This document shows, piece by piece, positions 8,471 to 17,508 of a stretch of DNA of 55,693 bases (the first letter of the stretch is position 1; each line of letters begins with the position of its first letter). The position numbers and the translations under genes were made by a program. The notes under the pieces were generated by a model. The model was not told where the DNA came from. It did not search any database and saw nothing but the letters and a program-made list of their open reading frames with translations. The stretch comes from Bacteroidales bacterium (GTDB taxonomy: Bacteria; Bacteroidota; Bacteroidia; Bacteroidales; M50B96): NCBI GenBank assembly GCA_018401015.1, contig JAGYLP010000012.1, positions 1 through 55,693 on the forward strand, read 5' to 3'.

Positions 8471-9304
8471 TTATTTCCAGTTTAAATGAAGCAAAATGGC
8501 ATCGTGGTCGGAAAGAATGAGTTCTTGCTGAATAGAGGAGAGTATTGCATCATGGGAAGCTTTAAAATGAGGAGAATGAAAGATGAAATCGATGAGCAGG
8601 GGTTGTTTACTCTCGCCCCAATGATTAAAGCTCGATTTAATTTTGTGATCGTTGCCTGATTCGCGTCCTCCACGATACAGGAAAAAGTCCAGCTCTTGGA
8701 TGGGAGCTTCATGCGGCTGCGCGTTAAAGTCGCCGGTGAGAATAATTCCATAATCGGATGGAGCTTGTTGCGTAAACTCCAAAATAACTCTGGCACTTTC
8801 AAGCCTGGCTGTTTCGCCAACATGATCGAAATGAGTATTCAGAAAAAGGAGATTCCGGTCGAGCTCAGTATCGTAGAATGTAGCCCAGGTACAAATGCGC
8901 GGCAGGGCAGCATCCCAAGAAACACTTCCGGTGTCGGTTGGATTTTCTGCGAGCCAAAAAGTTCCTGTTTCAAGGAGGGTAAATCGATCCTTCTGATAAA
9001 AAATGGGAACGTATTCTCCTTTTGTTTTTCCATCGTCGCGACCCACTCCGACTTGCGAATAATCCGGAAGTATGCTGTCTAATTGCATGAGTTGATGATG
9101 CAAAACTTCTTGAAAACCAGCAATTCCAATCTCGTTGGCGATGATGGTTTTGGCAATTTCACCTTTTCTTTCTTGCCAAACATAAGGGTCGTTTGGATTG
9201 TCGTATCGTAGGTTAAAACTGACAATGCGATAATCCTGCGACCAGGTGTTTAAGGAGGTTAGTAGCATCCAGGACAGAATCAGAAAGCGAAATAGAAGCA
9301 TCAT
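8471..9304 (-). CDS. Secreted endonuclease/exonuclease/phosphatase (EEP) family protein
   Basis: A 277-residue protein with an N-terminal signal peptide (about 1-22) and an EEP fold: FNLRYDN near residue 32, QEV (metal-binding Glu) near 64, NTHFDH, LTGDFNA and a C-terminal SDHDAI. These carry the usual Asn, Glu, His and Asp catalytic residues. Family members hydrolyse phosphodiester or phosphomonoester bonds in nucleic acids, sphingomyelin or inositol phosphates; the exported Bacteroidota type is usually left without a defined substrate. It lies ten bases downstream of the YbaK-like gene, at the end of a run that starts at rimM. Confidence 0.88.
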   Translation of the reverse strand: MMLLFRFLILSWMLLTSLNTWSQDYRIVSFNLRYDNPNDPYVWQERKGEIAKTIIANEIGIAGFQEVLHHQLMQLDSILPDYSQVGVGRDDGKTKGEYVPIFYQKDRFTLLETGTFWLAENPTDTGSVSWDAALPRICTWATFYDTELDRNLLFLNTHFDHVGETARLESARVILEFTQQAPSDYGIILTGDFNAQPHEAPIQELDFFLYRGGRESGNDHKIKSSFNHWGESKQPLLIDFIFHSPHFKASHDAILSSIQQELILSDHDAILLHLNWK

Positions 9305-9314
9305 TATCAGGTGT

Positions 9315-9806
9315 TTAGTCGGTCGAAATAAACTCGTAGGAATTTCCTTGTTCCTCGAGGAAACGGATCAAATCGGTGTAGGCAATCACCAATGATGCTG
9401 TGTTTTCCAGCGGGTGAAAGCTAAGCCTTTCGTGTTCTTTCAGGCGTTCGTCGAGGAAGACGTGAACGGCATGATCCTGATCGTAAATCAATCCGAAAGG
9501 GGTAACTGACCCAGGTTTGACTCCCAGGTACTTTTGTAAACGAGATTCAGAAGCGAAACTAATTTTTCCTTGGCGGAGTAGTTGTTCTATCTTTTTGATA
9601 TTCAATTCGTAGCGATGGTCGAGTATTACCAGGTAATGCCGATTCCCTTTATGATTTCGAAAGAATAGATTTTTACAATGACCACTATCCATCGACTTCC
9701 AATATTCTTTTGCAATTTCGATGGTAGGAGCAGGAGGATGCTCATGATAGTCAAAGGAAATGCCTAGTTCGTTCAGTCGTTGATATAAGTGTGGATCTCC
9801 GTTCAT
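9315..9806 (-). CDS. YbaK/ProX-type aminoacyl-tRNA deacylase
   Basis: A 163-residue stand-alone editing domain. KNLFFRNHKGNRHYLVIL carries the expected lysine and beta-strand, followed by LGVKPGSVTPFGL and a FHPLENTAS segment, all typical of the prolyl-tRNA editing (PrdX/ProXp) branch. Members remove Ala or another wrong amino acid from tRNA-Pro or similar tRNAs, in the cytoplasm and in trans to the synthetase. Its start overlaps the stop of the upstream MFS gene (ATGA at 9803-9806), so translation is probably coupled. Which mischarged tRNA it edits cannot be read from sequence alone. Confidence 0.85.
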   Translation of the reverse strand: MNGDPHLYQRLNELGISFDYHEHPPAPTIEIAKEYWKSMDSGHCKNLFFRNHKGNRHYLVILDHRYELNIKKIEQLLRQGKISFASESRLQKYLGVKPGSVTPFGLIYDQDHAVHVFLDERLKEHERLSFHPLENTASLVIAYTDLIRFLEEQGNSYEFISTD

Positions 9807-11059
9807 GCTTTTCTTTTAATGCCTGTTTCTTTAACCAGCCCCCACAAGAGAGCCGAGATTGCGAGGGATACGCCGCTTAAGAGGAAGACGATACTGGCGA
9901 ATTGGTCGATGTATCGGTTAATGAGAAAACCAATTGCGAGGCTGGCAATTAGTTGAGGCAGGACCACGGAGAGATTAAATATTCCCATGAAAAAACCCAT
10001 GTTGGAACGATCGACATTCTCCGACATGATGGCGAAAGGAAGGGATACCACTGCCGACCATCCAATACTCAGAATGAAGAAGAAAGCATAAAGTACCCAA
10101 GTGCTTTCGACAAAGAAGGCGATGCCTAAATAGCCCATGGCCATGGTGGCAACCGATAAGCGATGAATTTTTACAGGTCCAAAACGTTCGCTCAAAGGTT
10201 GAAGCAGAAAAATGGGGATGAGAAAGCCTACTCCGTTGAGAATAAAAAAGGACCAACCGGTAATGGCTCCTAAGGAAGCTGCATCGCTAACCGATAAAAC
10301 TCGTTCTAAGAAAGCAAAAAGGTAGATGAACATGGTTTGAATCCCCAACCAGGAAAATCCATGGGCAAAATAAATGCGCATGAGCTGCGGCCAGTTCGTT
10401 TTGCCCGAATGGGATTCATTCTCGTTTAGGTCGGCTGAACCATTCAAGGTTTTTGGTTCCTCAATGATGAAGATAGGTAATAGCGAGAAAATCAGGATAA
10501 TACCAACACCTATGTAAATTAATTCATAATTACCAACCAGGGCACTAATGAGATAAGCCAGCGCGCCAAACAGATTCGAAATGGATTGCATCCAAGTGTA
10601 CCCTTTAGTCCGTTTTTCCCCTTCGGGAGTAACGTCGGCAATTACCGAACGGGTGGGATTAAAGCTGATGTTGATGGCTAAATCCAGCGTTAGAGCAACC
10701 GTTATGGCCACTGCCATTAAATTGGTGATTCCAAGAAAACTGCTGACTACATCGATATTCGGTAGAGCCAGGATGCTGAGGGCTGTAAGGATTCCGCCAA
10801 TCAAGATGAAAGGCCTGCGTCGTCCGCCTAAAAACCAAACTTTGTCGCTGATTAATCCTACGATTGGTTGACCAATGATTCCGGCTATTGGACCGGCAGC
10901 CCAAACGATACCTATCTCGTGAATTTCCAAACCGTATTTTGTTCGTAAAATCCAACTCAAAACAGCAATTTGAATGGATAATCCAAATCCCATGGCAGTA
11001 GCCGGTAGGCCAAGCAGCACATAAAAGGGATTACTGAGTTTTTTCTGAATACTTAGCAT
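9803..11059 (-). CDS. MFS transporter, SLC45-like (sugar:proton symporter type)
   Basis: A 418-residue protein with about twelve hydrophobic helices. The GPIAGIIGQPIVGLISDK segment (helix 2 to loop 2-3) and the following RRRPFI loop fit the SLC45/GPH-like branch of the major facilitator superfamily, which includes sucrose and maltose proton symporters. A sugar substrate is a family guess. It starts nine bases after rimM ends and overlaps the next gene, so it belongs to the rimM-MFS-deacylase-EEP run. Confidence 0.82.
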   Translation of the reverse strand: MLSIQKKLSNPFYVLLGLPATAMGFGLSIQIAVLSWILRTKYGLEIHEIGIVWAAGPIAGIIGQPIVGLISDKVWFLGGRRRPFILIGGILTALSILALPNIDVVSSFLGITNLMAVAITVALTLDLAINISFNPTRSVIADVTPEGEKRTKGYTWMQSISNLFGALAYLISALVGNYELIYIGVGIILIFSLLPIFIIEEPKTLNGSADLNENESHSGKTNWPQLMRIYFAHGFSWLGIQTMFIYLFAFLERVLSVSDAASLGAITGWSFFILNGVGFLIPIFLLQPLSERFGPVKIHRLSVATMAMGYLGIAFFVESTWVLYAFFFILSIGWSAVVSLPFAIMSENVDRSNMGFFMGIFNLSVVLPQLIASLAIGFLINRYIDQFASIVFLLSGVSLAISALLWGLVKETGIKRKA

Positions 11060-11068
11060 AGAGTGGTT

Positions 11069-11635
11069 TTATTCCGGTTTATCGAATTCATCCTGATTCT
11101 CGTCGTTGAGATAGAGGTCTAATAAGCCTGCGGGTAATTGCATGCGAAGAACTTTGGTTTCTTCGTCGATTTCGAGGAATAAGGATTCGTTGGCAGGGAT
11201 TAGAATTTCTTTTCCCTGATACTCAATTTGGAACAAGGGGTTATTAGGGATTTCAATTAGGTCGTCGATATTACCCAAGGGGATATTTTGTTCTGTAAAG
11301 AGTGAAAATCCAACTAAACTAGCCAAGCTAAGTGACTGTTCTTGGGTATTTAACTGGTTTATAGGTAGAAAAACGGCTTCTCCCAGCAGCTCGCGCGCCT
11401 GATCTTTATTGTCGATAAAACCTAGTTCAGCCAGTGCAAGGTCGTTTGTTTTGAACTCGAGCGATTGAAGCGGGTAGGGAACCAAGTGGCCTTCTCTCAG
11501 GATGAAGAGAAAATCGAGGTTGTCGGCCGAATTGGGAAATTGATCGCTTAATTGAAGGTTTAAGGCACCCTCCAAGCCATGCGTTTTGCCAATGGTAGCA
11601 ACCTGCGAATAGTCCTTTGAATGAATTACCAACAT
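11069..11635 (-). CDS. rimM: Ribosome maturation factor RimM
   Basis: A 188-residue protein. The N-terminal domain has the TIGKTHGLEGALNL motif (about residues 14-27); the C-terminal half is a PRC-barrel (GFSLFTEQNIPLGNIDDLI then ILIPANESLFLEID). RimM binds ribosomal protein S19 and assists 30S head maturation and 16S processing. In many bacteria it lies in an rpsP-rimM-trmD-rplS operon. Here rpsP is directly upstream but separated by a strong terminator, and trmD is about 21 kb away on the other strand. The short acidic tail is unremarkable. Confidence 0.93.
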   Translation of the reverse strand: MLVIHSKDYSQVATIGKTHGLEGALNLQLSDQFPNSADNLDFLFILREGHLVPYPLQSLEFKTNDLALAELGFIDNKDQARELLGEAVFLPINQLNTQEQSLSLASLVGFSLFTEQNIPLGNIDDLIEIPNNPLFQIEYQGKEILIPANESLFLEIDEETKVLRMQLPAGLLDLYLNDENQDEFDKPE

Positions 11636-11714
11636 AGCAAATTGTAACTGGTAGAATTGGTTAGAAAAAGCCCTGAAAATAAAGAAATGAATTGGATATT
11701 TCTCCGAGCGATGG

Positions 11715-11748
11715 TAAAAAAAAAGCCCGACGGATAGGTCGGGCTTTT
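11715..11748 (-). terminator. Rho-independent terminator between rpsP and rimM
   Basis: AAAAGCCCGAC (11721-11731), loop GGATAG, GTCGGGCTTTT (11738-11748). On the minus strand a long T run (complement of 11716-11724) follows the stem. It lies 20 bases after the rpsP stop and should end most rpsP transcripts before rimM. The symmetric A/T ends could allow function in both directions. Confidence 0.92.
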
Positions 11749-11767
11749 ATTAGGATAAACCGGAGGT

Positions 11768-12328
11768 TTATTCGTTGGATGTTTCTTCGGTAGTCGTTTC
11801 TGTTTGATCGGCTACTTCCTCGGTGGTTTCTTCGGCAGCTTCGCTGTTGGCTTCTGCCTCGGCGACTAATTCCGATTGTTTGGCGGCTAGCGCTTTGGCG
11901 CGCTCTTCGTTCACTTTGGCTTCGGCAGCTAAGCGTTTCTTTTCAGCTTTCGTCTTTTCATCGTCGAGATGAGCTTTCTTAGCTTCAATTTTCGCTTGCT
12001 TGGCTTCTAACCAATCTTTGAAGCGTTCTTCGGCAACCTCCAAGGTGAAGGCTCCTTTCTTTACTCCTTTAAGCAAGTGATTTTTGTAAATGATTCCCGT
12101 ATAGCCTAAAATAGCTTTAACGGTGTCGGTTGGTTGCGCTCCTTTCTGAAACCAATCCAGGGTACGATCAAAATCTAATTCGATGGTTGCCGGATTTGTA
12201 TTCGGATTGTACGAACCCACTCGTTCAATGTACTTACCATCCCGTGGTGCTCTGCTGTCTGCGATCACAATGTGGTAGAAAGGCTTTCTTTTCCTTCCAT
12301 GTCGTGCTAATCGAATTTTTGTTGGCAT
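11768..12328 (-). CDS. rpsP: 30S ribosomal protein S16 with long acidic/alanine-rich tail
   Basis: The first 80 or so residues are a standard bS16: [20 protein letters not shown], then [18 protein letters not shown]. The C-terminal 100 or so residues are a K/A/E-rich, probably coiled-coil or disordered extension ending in TTEETSNE, as often seen in Bacteroidota S16. I start it at the ATG at 12328 (186 residues): the frame stays open to 12388, but that stretch contains the promoter box at 12367-12374. S16 is an early-binding 30S protein that stabilises the body of the small subunit. Confidence 0.95.
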   Translation of the reverse strand: MPTKIRLARHGRKRKPFYHIVIADSRAPRDGKYIERVGSYNPNTNPATIELDFDRTLDWFQKGAQPTDTVKAILGYTGIIYKNHLLKGVKKGAFTLEVAEERFKDWLEAKQAKIEAKKAHLDDEKTKAEKKRLAAEAKVNEERAKALAAKQSELVAEAEANSEAAEETTEEVADQTETTTEETSNE

Positions 12329-12366
12329 AATTTCAAATAAATGATTAATAAAAAAATTTTGCGCCG

Positions 12367-12374
12367 CAAATATA
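12367..12374 (-). promoter_or_regulatory. Bacteroidota -7 box for rpsP
   Basis: The minus strand reads TATATTTG, an exact match to the TAnnTTTG consensus of the Bacteroidota primary sigma factor. It lies 38 bases upstream of the rpsP ATG at 12328. No well-spaced TTG -33 box is evident. Confidence 0.6.
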
Positions 12375-12485
12375 GAATTAATTCTCAATTATTTCGCTAT
12401 CTGAAAAGGGCTCTTTTGCAAATTCTTACCCCTATCCGCTGGGGCGATGCAAACCGTGAAGGGTGGCAATTTATCCTAGTGGGGT

Positions 12486-13982
12486 TTACACGCTCGAAGG
12501 ACGATTCAACTTACTGACAATGAAGTAACTAAAGGTGCTAATGAGGATGCCGAAAAAAATTGGGTCTAGCCCAAAAAACAGTGGTTCGTCCCAAATAATT
12601 AAACCCAAGGTGCTTAACCCTCCGGTTAACATCGAAGTGAGTGCCGCTAACCGATTGGGTTGCTTTTGTATCAAGAGAGCCAGCACTGGAACAAAGAGTC
12701 CGGAAACCATAAAGGCATAGGAGTATAACATGAGCTCCAGCACGTTTTGCATCTTGGTTGCCAAAAGCACCGCCAAGATTCCAATGATCAAGGTAACCAG
12801 CTGTGAAAGCCGGATTGATTTTCTGTTTTTTTCGCTTTGCTCCGAAGCTTGCACTTGCTTTACTTGGCGTCGCCAAAGAGGCAGGATGTCGCCGGTTAAG
12901 TTACCCGAAGCAGCCATGAGGCAACTATCGGCTGTTGACATGATAGCCGAAAAATAAGCCGACATCATGAGTCCCATTAAGCCGACGGGCAAAATGTTAC
13001 GAAGAAAGAGCGGAAGTCCCAGCTCCGAATCAATTTCCGATCCGGGAGCGTAGCCCAGTTCGGTGAATAGACCCTGCTGGAAGGCTACTTTAGCAAACAT
13101 ACCGAGCACAATTCCCATAAAGGCCATAACAGGCCATTCAAAGAATCCGGCAATTCGCCAGGCTTTAATGGCTGTTTGCTCGTCGCGACAAGCATAAATT
13201 CGCTGGTAGAGTGTCATGCCGATGAACCAAATGGGCACAATGGTAATGAACCAATTCACCCCTTGAGCCCAGCTCAGGTTATTTAAGGTGAAGTAGGCCG
13301 GTGGTAATGCTTCATAGATGGCTTCCCATCCGCCTAATTGGACAAACCCAATGGGAATTCCGATAAATATGAGTCCCGACATGAGAATGATCCATTGGAA
13401 GGTGTCGGTGTAAATGACTGCTTTGATACCTCCTACGACCGTGTAAATTACCGCGATGACTCCCATAATGAGCACAGCATCGATGATGCGAAGGCTGGGG
13501 AAAGTTGCTGCTGCCAGTTTCGCCCCGGCTAAAATTTGTGAACTGGTAAATCCGGTGTAGCCTATCAGGGAAATGATTCCGGCTACGAGAGCAACGCGCG
13601 TATCGTATCGATCGAGGAGCATTTGAGGAAAGGTGAGGTGGTTTTTAATCCGCGAACGATGATACACCTTTGGGATAAGAAAAACGGAACTGAGCCAAGC
13701 CCCCAGCAGGCCGGTAAAGAGCATCCAACTTCCGGATAAACCCATCAAAAATCCTAAACCACCCAATCCAATTGAAAAACCTCCACCAACGTCGGTTGCC
13801 ACTACCGATAAACCAATATGCCCGGCCGACATGGATCGCCCACCTACGTAGTAATCTTCCTCCGATTTGTTTTTTCTCAGGAAGTAGAAGCCAATGCCAA
13901 GCATGAGAACGAGGTAGATGAGGAAAATGCTGAGGTCGATCCAATGAATAGTTAGGCTGAAATTATTCCAAAGTACAATCAT
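12486..13982 (-). CDS. Sodium:solute symporter family protein (SSS)
   Basis: A 498-residue integral membrane protein with about thirteen helices. The GGRSMSAGHIGLSVVATDVG region (about residues 47-66) is the typical helix-1 loop of the SSS/SLC5 family, and the later IYTVVGGIKAVIYTDTFQ segment is the family signature in the middle. Members import sugars, amino acids, organic acids or vitamins with Na+. I cannot tell the substrate. It is transcribed away from the methyltransferase gene, with a TAAGTTTG box 30 bases upstream of its start. No partner gene is linked. Confidence 0.9.
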   Translation of the reverse strand: MIVLWNNFSLTIHWIDLSIFLIYLVLMLGIGFYFLRKNKSEEDYYVGGRSMSAGHIGLSVVATDVGGGFSIGLGGLGFLMGLSGSWMLFTGLLGAWLSSVFLIPKVYHRSRIKNHLTFPQMLLDRYDTRVALVAGIISLIGYTGFTSSQILAGAKLAAATFPSLRIIDAVLIMGVIAVIYTVVGGIKAVIYTDTFQWIILMSGLIFIGIPIGFVQLGGWEAIYEALPPAYFTLNNLSWAQGVNWFITIVPIWFIGMTLYQRIYACRDEQTAIKAWRIAGFFEWPVMAFMGIVLGMFAKVAFQQGLFTELGYAPGSEIDSELGLPLFLRNILPVGLMGLMMSAYFSAIMSTADSCLMAASGNLTGDILPLWRRQVKQVQASEQSEKNRKSIRLSQLVTLIIGILAVLLATKMQNVLELMLYSYAFMVSGLFVPVLALLIQKQPNRLAALTSMLTGGLSTLGLIIWDEPLFFGLDPIFFGILISTFSYFIVSKLNRPSSV

Positions 13983-14011
13983 TTATAGCTTGATTTGGGC
14001 GTTAAAAACAA

Positions 14012-14019
14012 CAAACTTA
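14012..14019 (-). promoter_or_regulatory. Bacteroidota -7 box for the SSS symporter gene
   Basis: The minus strand reads TAAGTTTG, matching TAnnTTTG, 30 bases upstream of the ATG at 13982. I found no TTG box at the expected distance. Confidence 0.45.
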
Positions 14020-14435
14020 AGGGAACTGAATGGAAATATGAAATGGTTGATGCCCGACGGTCCGCATATCAAGGAGTAGAAGATACCCCTTAGATTCCCA
14101 AAAAGGGCTTGAATGGCTTGCTCTGCCTCCAATAGTTTTTCATGGGCGGCTAACATATTTAACGGTTCGGTTTTCTTGATTTTATTGGTGTTAGAAATAA
14201 ATCTTTAAAAGGATTCGTGGAATGCTCGGAGTTGATAATCCAAGTTTGAATGGCTTCGTTTTTATCGAAGGACAAGCATGGCATCCATTCAATTCATAGG
14301 AAGCGCCCCAAGCTACCCGGCACTGCTGCCGGAACGCCTCCTATGCTTTCAAGAAAGGAGTGGAATGTGTTACATAGTATCTTTTATTTGGGTTCCTTTT
14401 TGGCTAGGTTTGAGATTCATCTATTTATAAACCCC
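14020..14435. other. Intergenic region between symporter and methyltransferase genes
   Basis: No convincing gene. A minus-strand open frame of about 56 codons starting near 14155 has a plausible helical beginning (MLAAHEKLLEAEQAIQALFG) but turns into the symporter leader; it may be a gene remnant. A CCGGCA/TGCCGG inverted repeat lies near 14319-14334. An in-frame extension of the methyltransferase frame (14250-14435) does not look like protein of that family. Confidence 0.4.
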
Positions 14436-15260
14436 ATGATTAAAAAAAGAATTCAAAAGTTAAAGCATTTTATTGATTCAGGCTTTAGTCGGGAAGAGGT
14501 GTTAAAAGGCCTGGCATCTAGTTCGTTACGATCGGAGCAGTCGGTGTATTCTGCATACCGTCGTATAAGAAAGCGAGGTGGACTCGACCAAATTCCCGGT
14601 ATTAATGCCCTACGCGAATACGAAGCAACCTTGAAGTTGAACAACACAATGATAAAGCTGGATCCGATTCATCCCGGCAGGAGCTCGGATATTGCTACTA
14701 TTTACCAACATGCTGCTTCAAAACCTTTTTGGGCTGGTTTTTATTATTGGATTGCCAGGCAATTTAAATCACAGAGCATACTCGAACTTGGAACCAATTT
14801 GGGTGTTTCCGGACAGTATTTTTATCATGCTTTGGCCGATAATTCAATAGCTAGATTCGTAAGCCTCGAAGGAATTCCGGCATTACAGGAGTGCGCAAGG
14901 CACCGATTGGAGGGAATGACTCATGTTCAGGCATCGTATCACTTGTATACCGGTTTTTATTCCGAGTTACTTCCTCAAGTTCTTCCCGAGCATCCTGCTT
15001 ACGATTTAGTCTTCATCGATGGGCATCATCAGTACCAACCAACCTTGGATTATTTTTGGCAGATTAAGCCCTATTTGGCCGATGATGCAATTTTATTATT
15101 CGATGATATAAATTGGAATAGCGGAATGCAACAAGCATGGCTCGAGTTGCAGAAAGTGCCACACACCATTGCAATCGATTTTTTTAAAATGGGTGTTTTA
15201 ATTTATAGCCCCACTCAAATTCCTTTCAATAAATCGTACTCTCTTTTTTTGTCGTTTTAG
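14436..15260 (+). CDS. Class I SAM-dependent methyltransferase (Methyltransf_24-like)
   Basis: About 274 residues from the ATG at 14436; the open frame runs upstream to 14250 but the extra residues look non-coding. The Rossmann glycine loop is SILELGTNLGVSGQYF (about residues 112-127), the acidic strand is VSLEG, and VFIDGHHQYQPTLDYF with ILLFDDINWNSG form the later strands. This pattern fits small-molecule or sugar O-methyltransferases of the Methyltransf_24 group. The first 100 residues are helical and basic. It stands alone, convergent with nrfA; the substrate is unknown. Confidence 0.82.
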   Translation: MIKKRIQKLKHFIDSGFSREEVLKGLASSSLRSEQSVYSAYRRIRKRGGLDQIPGINALREYEATLKLNNTMIKLDPIHPGRSSDIATIYQHAASKPFWAGFYYWIARQFKSQSILELGTNLGVSGQYFYHALADNSIARFVSLEGIPALQECARHRLEGMTHVQASYHLYTGFYSELLPQVLPEHPAYDLVFIDGHHQYQPTLDYFWQIKPYLADDAILLFDDINWNSGMQQAWLELQKVPHTIAIDFFKMGVLIYSPTQIPFNKSYSLFLSF

Positions 15261-15302
15261 CCCGATTAGCTGAATAGTGGCGGAAGTCATGGATGCAAGA
15301 AA

Positions 15303-15336
15303 GCAAAAAAGCCCCTACTCAAATGAGCAGAGGCTT
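15303..15336 (-). terminator. Terminator of the nrf operon
   Basis: AAGCCCCTACTCA (15309-15321) pairs imperfectly with TGAGCAGAGGCTT (15324-15336), with two mismatches. On the minus strand a T run (complement of 15305-15310) follows. It lies 22 bases beyond the nrfA stop, between two convergent genes. Confidence 0.75.
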
Positions 15337-15357
15337 ACTGAAGAATGGATGCAATAA

Positions 15358-16857
15358 TTAATAGGTCGCTTCTCGTTGAGCAGCTTCTTCTTTCCAGTCG
15401 AGTAATAAATTTTCGAGGAAATAGGCTTTTTCTTCGTTGAGTTTATCCATGTCTAATCCAATTAGAGCCTGAGCCTTAGCTTTGGTGCTGATGTCGGGAT
15501 AGGCAAGTTGCTCGGTCATGCCAAGTTTGGCAAGTACGCGTGCTAAGGATAAACGAGTTTCCTGCGCTATTTGAATGCCGTGCCCGATAATGCGAGATGA
15601 TTCAAGGGGCGCATGGAAGGCTCCTCCGTGGCTGGCAGCTGCATAATCCCAACGCCACTGAGCTTTCCGAATACCCTGGAGTATTTCGTGCATGTCGGTT
15701 TCCGTTGCTCCTAATTCCCATGCCTTGGCTGCTTCCAAATGCAGGTAAACCAAATTGATTTCTAATTCGTCGCGAAGCTCAATCACTTTCGTTTGACGTT
15801 CGTACACATTGGCAACCAACTTATCGGTTTCCTCGCGGTGACAAACCTGACAGCTGGAGGATACATTGCTTAGAGGAGATGACATGTGATGCGAGGTGAA
15901 TTTTTGCCCACCTTCGCTGGTATAGGGCATGTGGCAATCGGCGCAAGAAACACCGCGGTCGGCATGGACTCCGGTGAGGAATATTTCGTAATCGGGATGT
16001 TGCGCTTTAAGCATAGGAGCTTTACTGAGCTTATGAGTCCAATCGCTGAATTCAATAGCATCGTAGTAGCGTTCCATATCTTCCATGGTCATCCCTTCTT
16101 TCCAGGGGAAGGTAAGGTATTGTGCTCCTTCTACTTTCGTTTTATCGAAGTAATATTCCACGTGGCATTGTGCACATACCAACGAACGCATTTCCTGGTG
16201 ACTGGCTTTGCTAATGTCCTTCCCACGAGCTTCAAAAGCTTCAACCAATGCCGGGCGTGAAATATGCAGATTCATGGTTTCGGAATCGTGGCAATCGGCA
16301 CAACCAATGTGATTCACAATTTCATGACCTTTCGACGCCCAAGTACCTTTGTAGAATTCGGCAATTCCTTCTTGTTCCATTAAGCGTGGTACATCCGGAC
16401 TCTTACAAGTCCAACAGGTAGAGGGCATGGTTTTATCGGTTTCATCTTTAGGACCGCCAGTTCGTAGGGTATTGTGCACGTCCTCAACGGCATAGTAGTG
16501 TCCACGTCCTTGCTTATAATCTTTCGAAAAGCCATAACCTGCCCAGAGAATTACCAGGCGAGGATCTTCCGCTAATACATCGACAGTAGCCGATCCCATG
16601 TATTTGCTTCTGAAGCTGGTGTCGGAGGTTTGTAAATAACTGTTATACTGTCGTGGATAGTTCTCGCCCCAAACTTCGTTGCGGGGTTCCCATTGGTTAA
16701 TTTTTACCGGTGGTGCATAGGCAAAAATGGCTTCGGCACGTCGTTCCATAATCGACGATCCTAATAATCCGATGAGAAAGACTACGATCATCGATCCCAG
16801 AAAAATAAGCCAACCTAACCAAGGTTTCTTTTCAATTCGTTCTCTAATGGTTTTCAT
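15358..16857 (-). CDS. nrfA: Ammonia-forming cytochrome c nitrite reductase, catalytic subunit
   Basis: A 499-residue pentahaem cytochrome. The catalytic haem site is CWTCK (about residues 148-152), with lysine in place of histidine as in NrfA. Four CxxCH sites follow (CADCH, CAQCH, CADCH, CQVCH). HVEYYF carries the active-site tyrosine, and the SHHMSSP segment the active-site histidine. The enzyme reduces nitrite to ammonium with six electrons in the periplasm. The N-terminus has a hydrophobic segment (about 14-34) that looks like a retained membrane anchor. It is the last gene after the porin and nrfH, 50 bases behind nrfH, so it should be expressed with them. Confidence 0.96.
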   Translation of the reverse strand: MKTIRERIEKKPWLGWLIFLGSMIVVFLIGLLGSSIMERRAEAIFAYAPPVKINQWEPRNEVWGENYPRQYNSYLQTSDTSFRSKYMGSATVDVLAEDPRLVILWAGYGFSKDYKQGRGHYYAVEDVHNTLRTGGPKDETDKTMPSTCWTCKSPDVPRLMEQEGIAEFYKGTWASKGHEIVNHIGCADCHDSETMNLHISRPALVEAFEARGKDISKASHQEMRSLVCAQCHVEYYFDKTKVEGAQYLTFPWKEGMTMEDMERYYDAIEFSDWTHKLSKAPMLKAQHPDYEIFLTGVHADRGVSCADCHMPYTSEGGQKFTSHHMSSPLSNVSSSCQVCHREETDKLVANVYERQTKVIELRDELEINLVYLHLEAAKAWELGATETDMHEILQGIRKAQWRWDYAAASHGGAFHAPLESSRIIGHGIQIAQETRLSLARVLAKLGMTEQLAYPDISTKAKAQALIGLDMDKLNEEKAYFLENLLLDWKEEAAQREATY

Positions 16858-16906
16858 ACGTTAATGATTTAAAGTGTTTTATTTAGTTGTCTGTTCGTTA
16901 CTGATT

Positions 16907-17485
16907 TTACTTCGTGGCTTTTTGAATCCATTCGGGTATTGGGCTTTGTTCAATGGGAACCCTTGTATAAGGTGCGCTGCTCAAGGAGTTGACTCGTCCA
17001 TGAGGAGTTTCCCGATGGCAATGAACGCAGGACCGATCGGTACGGAAATGGTGGAAATACTCGGTTTGAGTAAGGAGTTTTTCATCTTTGATGAGCTCCA
17101 GGTGACAACGAATACAGTTTTGTTGCACTGCTTCGCGCCCTGCTGCTCGAATTCGAATAACCTGAGGCTCGTTTCGTAAGGTGAATATGGTAGCATGGCG
17201 CAATCCATCCATCGCTTTGAAGTAGTATTTATTGAAGATATTGTCGTGCGGAACGTGGCAGTCGTTGCAGGTAGCAACCTCGCGATGAGCACTGTGTGCC
17301 CAGGAGGCATATTGAGGAGCCATGATGTGGCAGTTGACGCAGGTTTTAGGATCTTCCGACAGATACGACCAGGCTTTGGAGAAATAGATCGTGAGGATGG
17401 CAAAGCCAAGCAGGACGCCGGATAGCACTATGGCTGCTAATTTCCATCTTGCCGGAGGAGCTGTTATTTCGATGAATTTTTTCAT
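16907..17485 (-). CDS. nrfH: NrfH, membrane tetrahaem quinol dehydrogenase
   Basis: A 192-residue NapC/NirT-family cytochrome with one N-terminal membrane helix (about residues 15-36) and four CxxCH haem sites: CVNCH, CNDCH, CIRCH and CVHCH. CVNCHIMAP fits the unusual first-haem environment of NrfH, where a methionine is the axial ligand. NrfH takes electrons from menaquinol and passes them to NrfA in a membrane-bound complex. It starts 24 bases after the porin gene ends and is followed by nrfA, giving the order porin-nrfH-nrfA. Confidence 0.95.
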   Translation of the reverse strand: MKKFIEITAPPARWKLAAIVLSGVLLGFAILTIYFSKAWSYLSEDPKTCVNCHIMAPQYASWAHSAHREVATCNDCHVPHDNIFNKYYFKAMDGLRHATIFTLRNEPQVIRIRAAGREAVQQNCIRCHLELIKDEKLLTQTEYFHHFRTDRSCVHCHRETPHGRVNSLSSAPYTRVPIEQSPIPEWIQKATK

Positions 17486-17508
17486 GGGTAGGTTGGTATT
17501 TTAGTTCT

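Noticed and set aside
14012-14155. Minus-strand 56-codon frame as a small gene
   Set aside because: Only the first 20 codons look protein-like and the rest is symporter leader and promoter; at most a remnant.
14250-14435. Upstream extension of the methyltransferase frame
   Set aside because: The extra 62 codons do not resemble family N-termini, and a good ATG at 14436 begins a typical helix.
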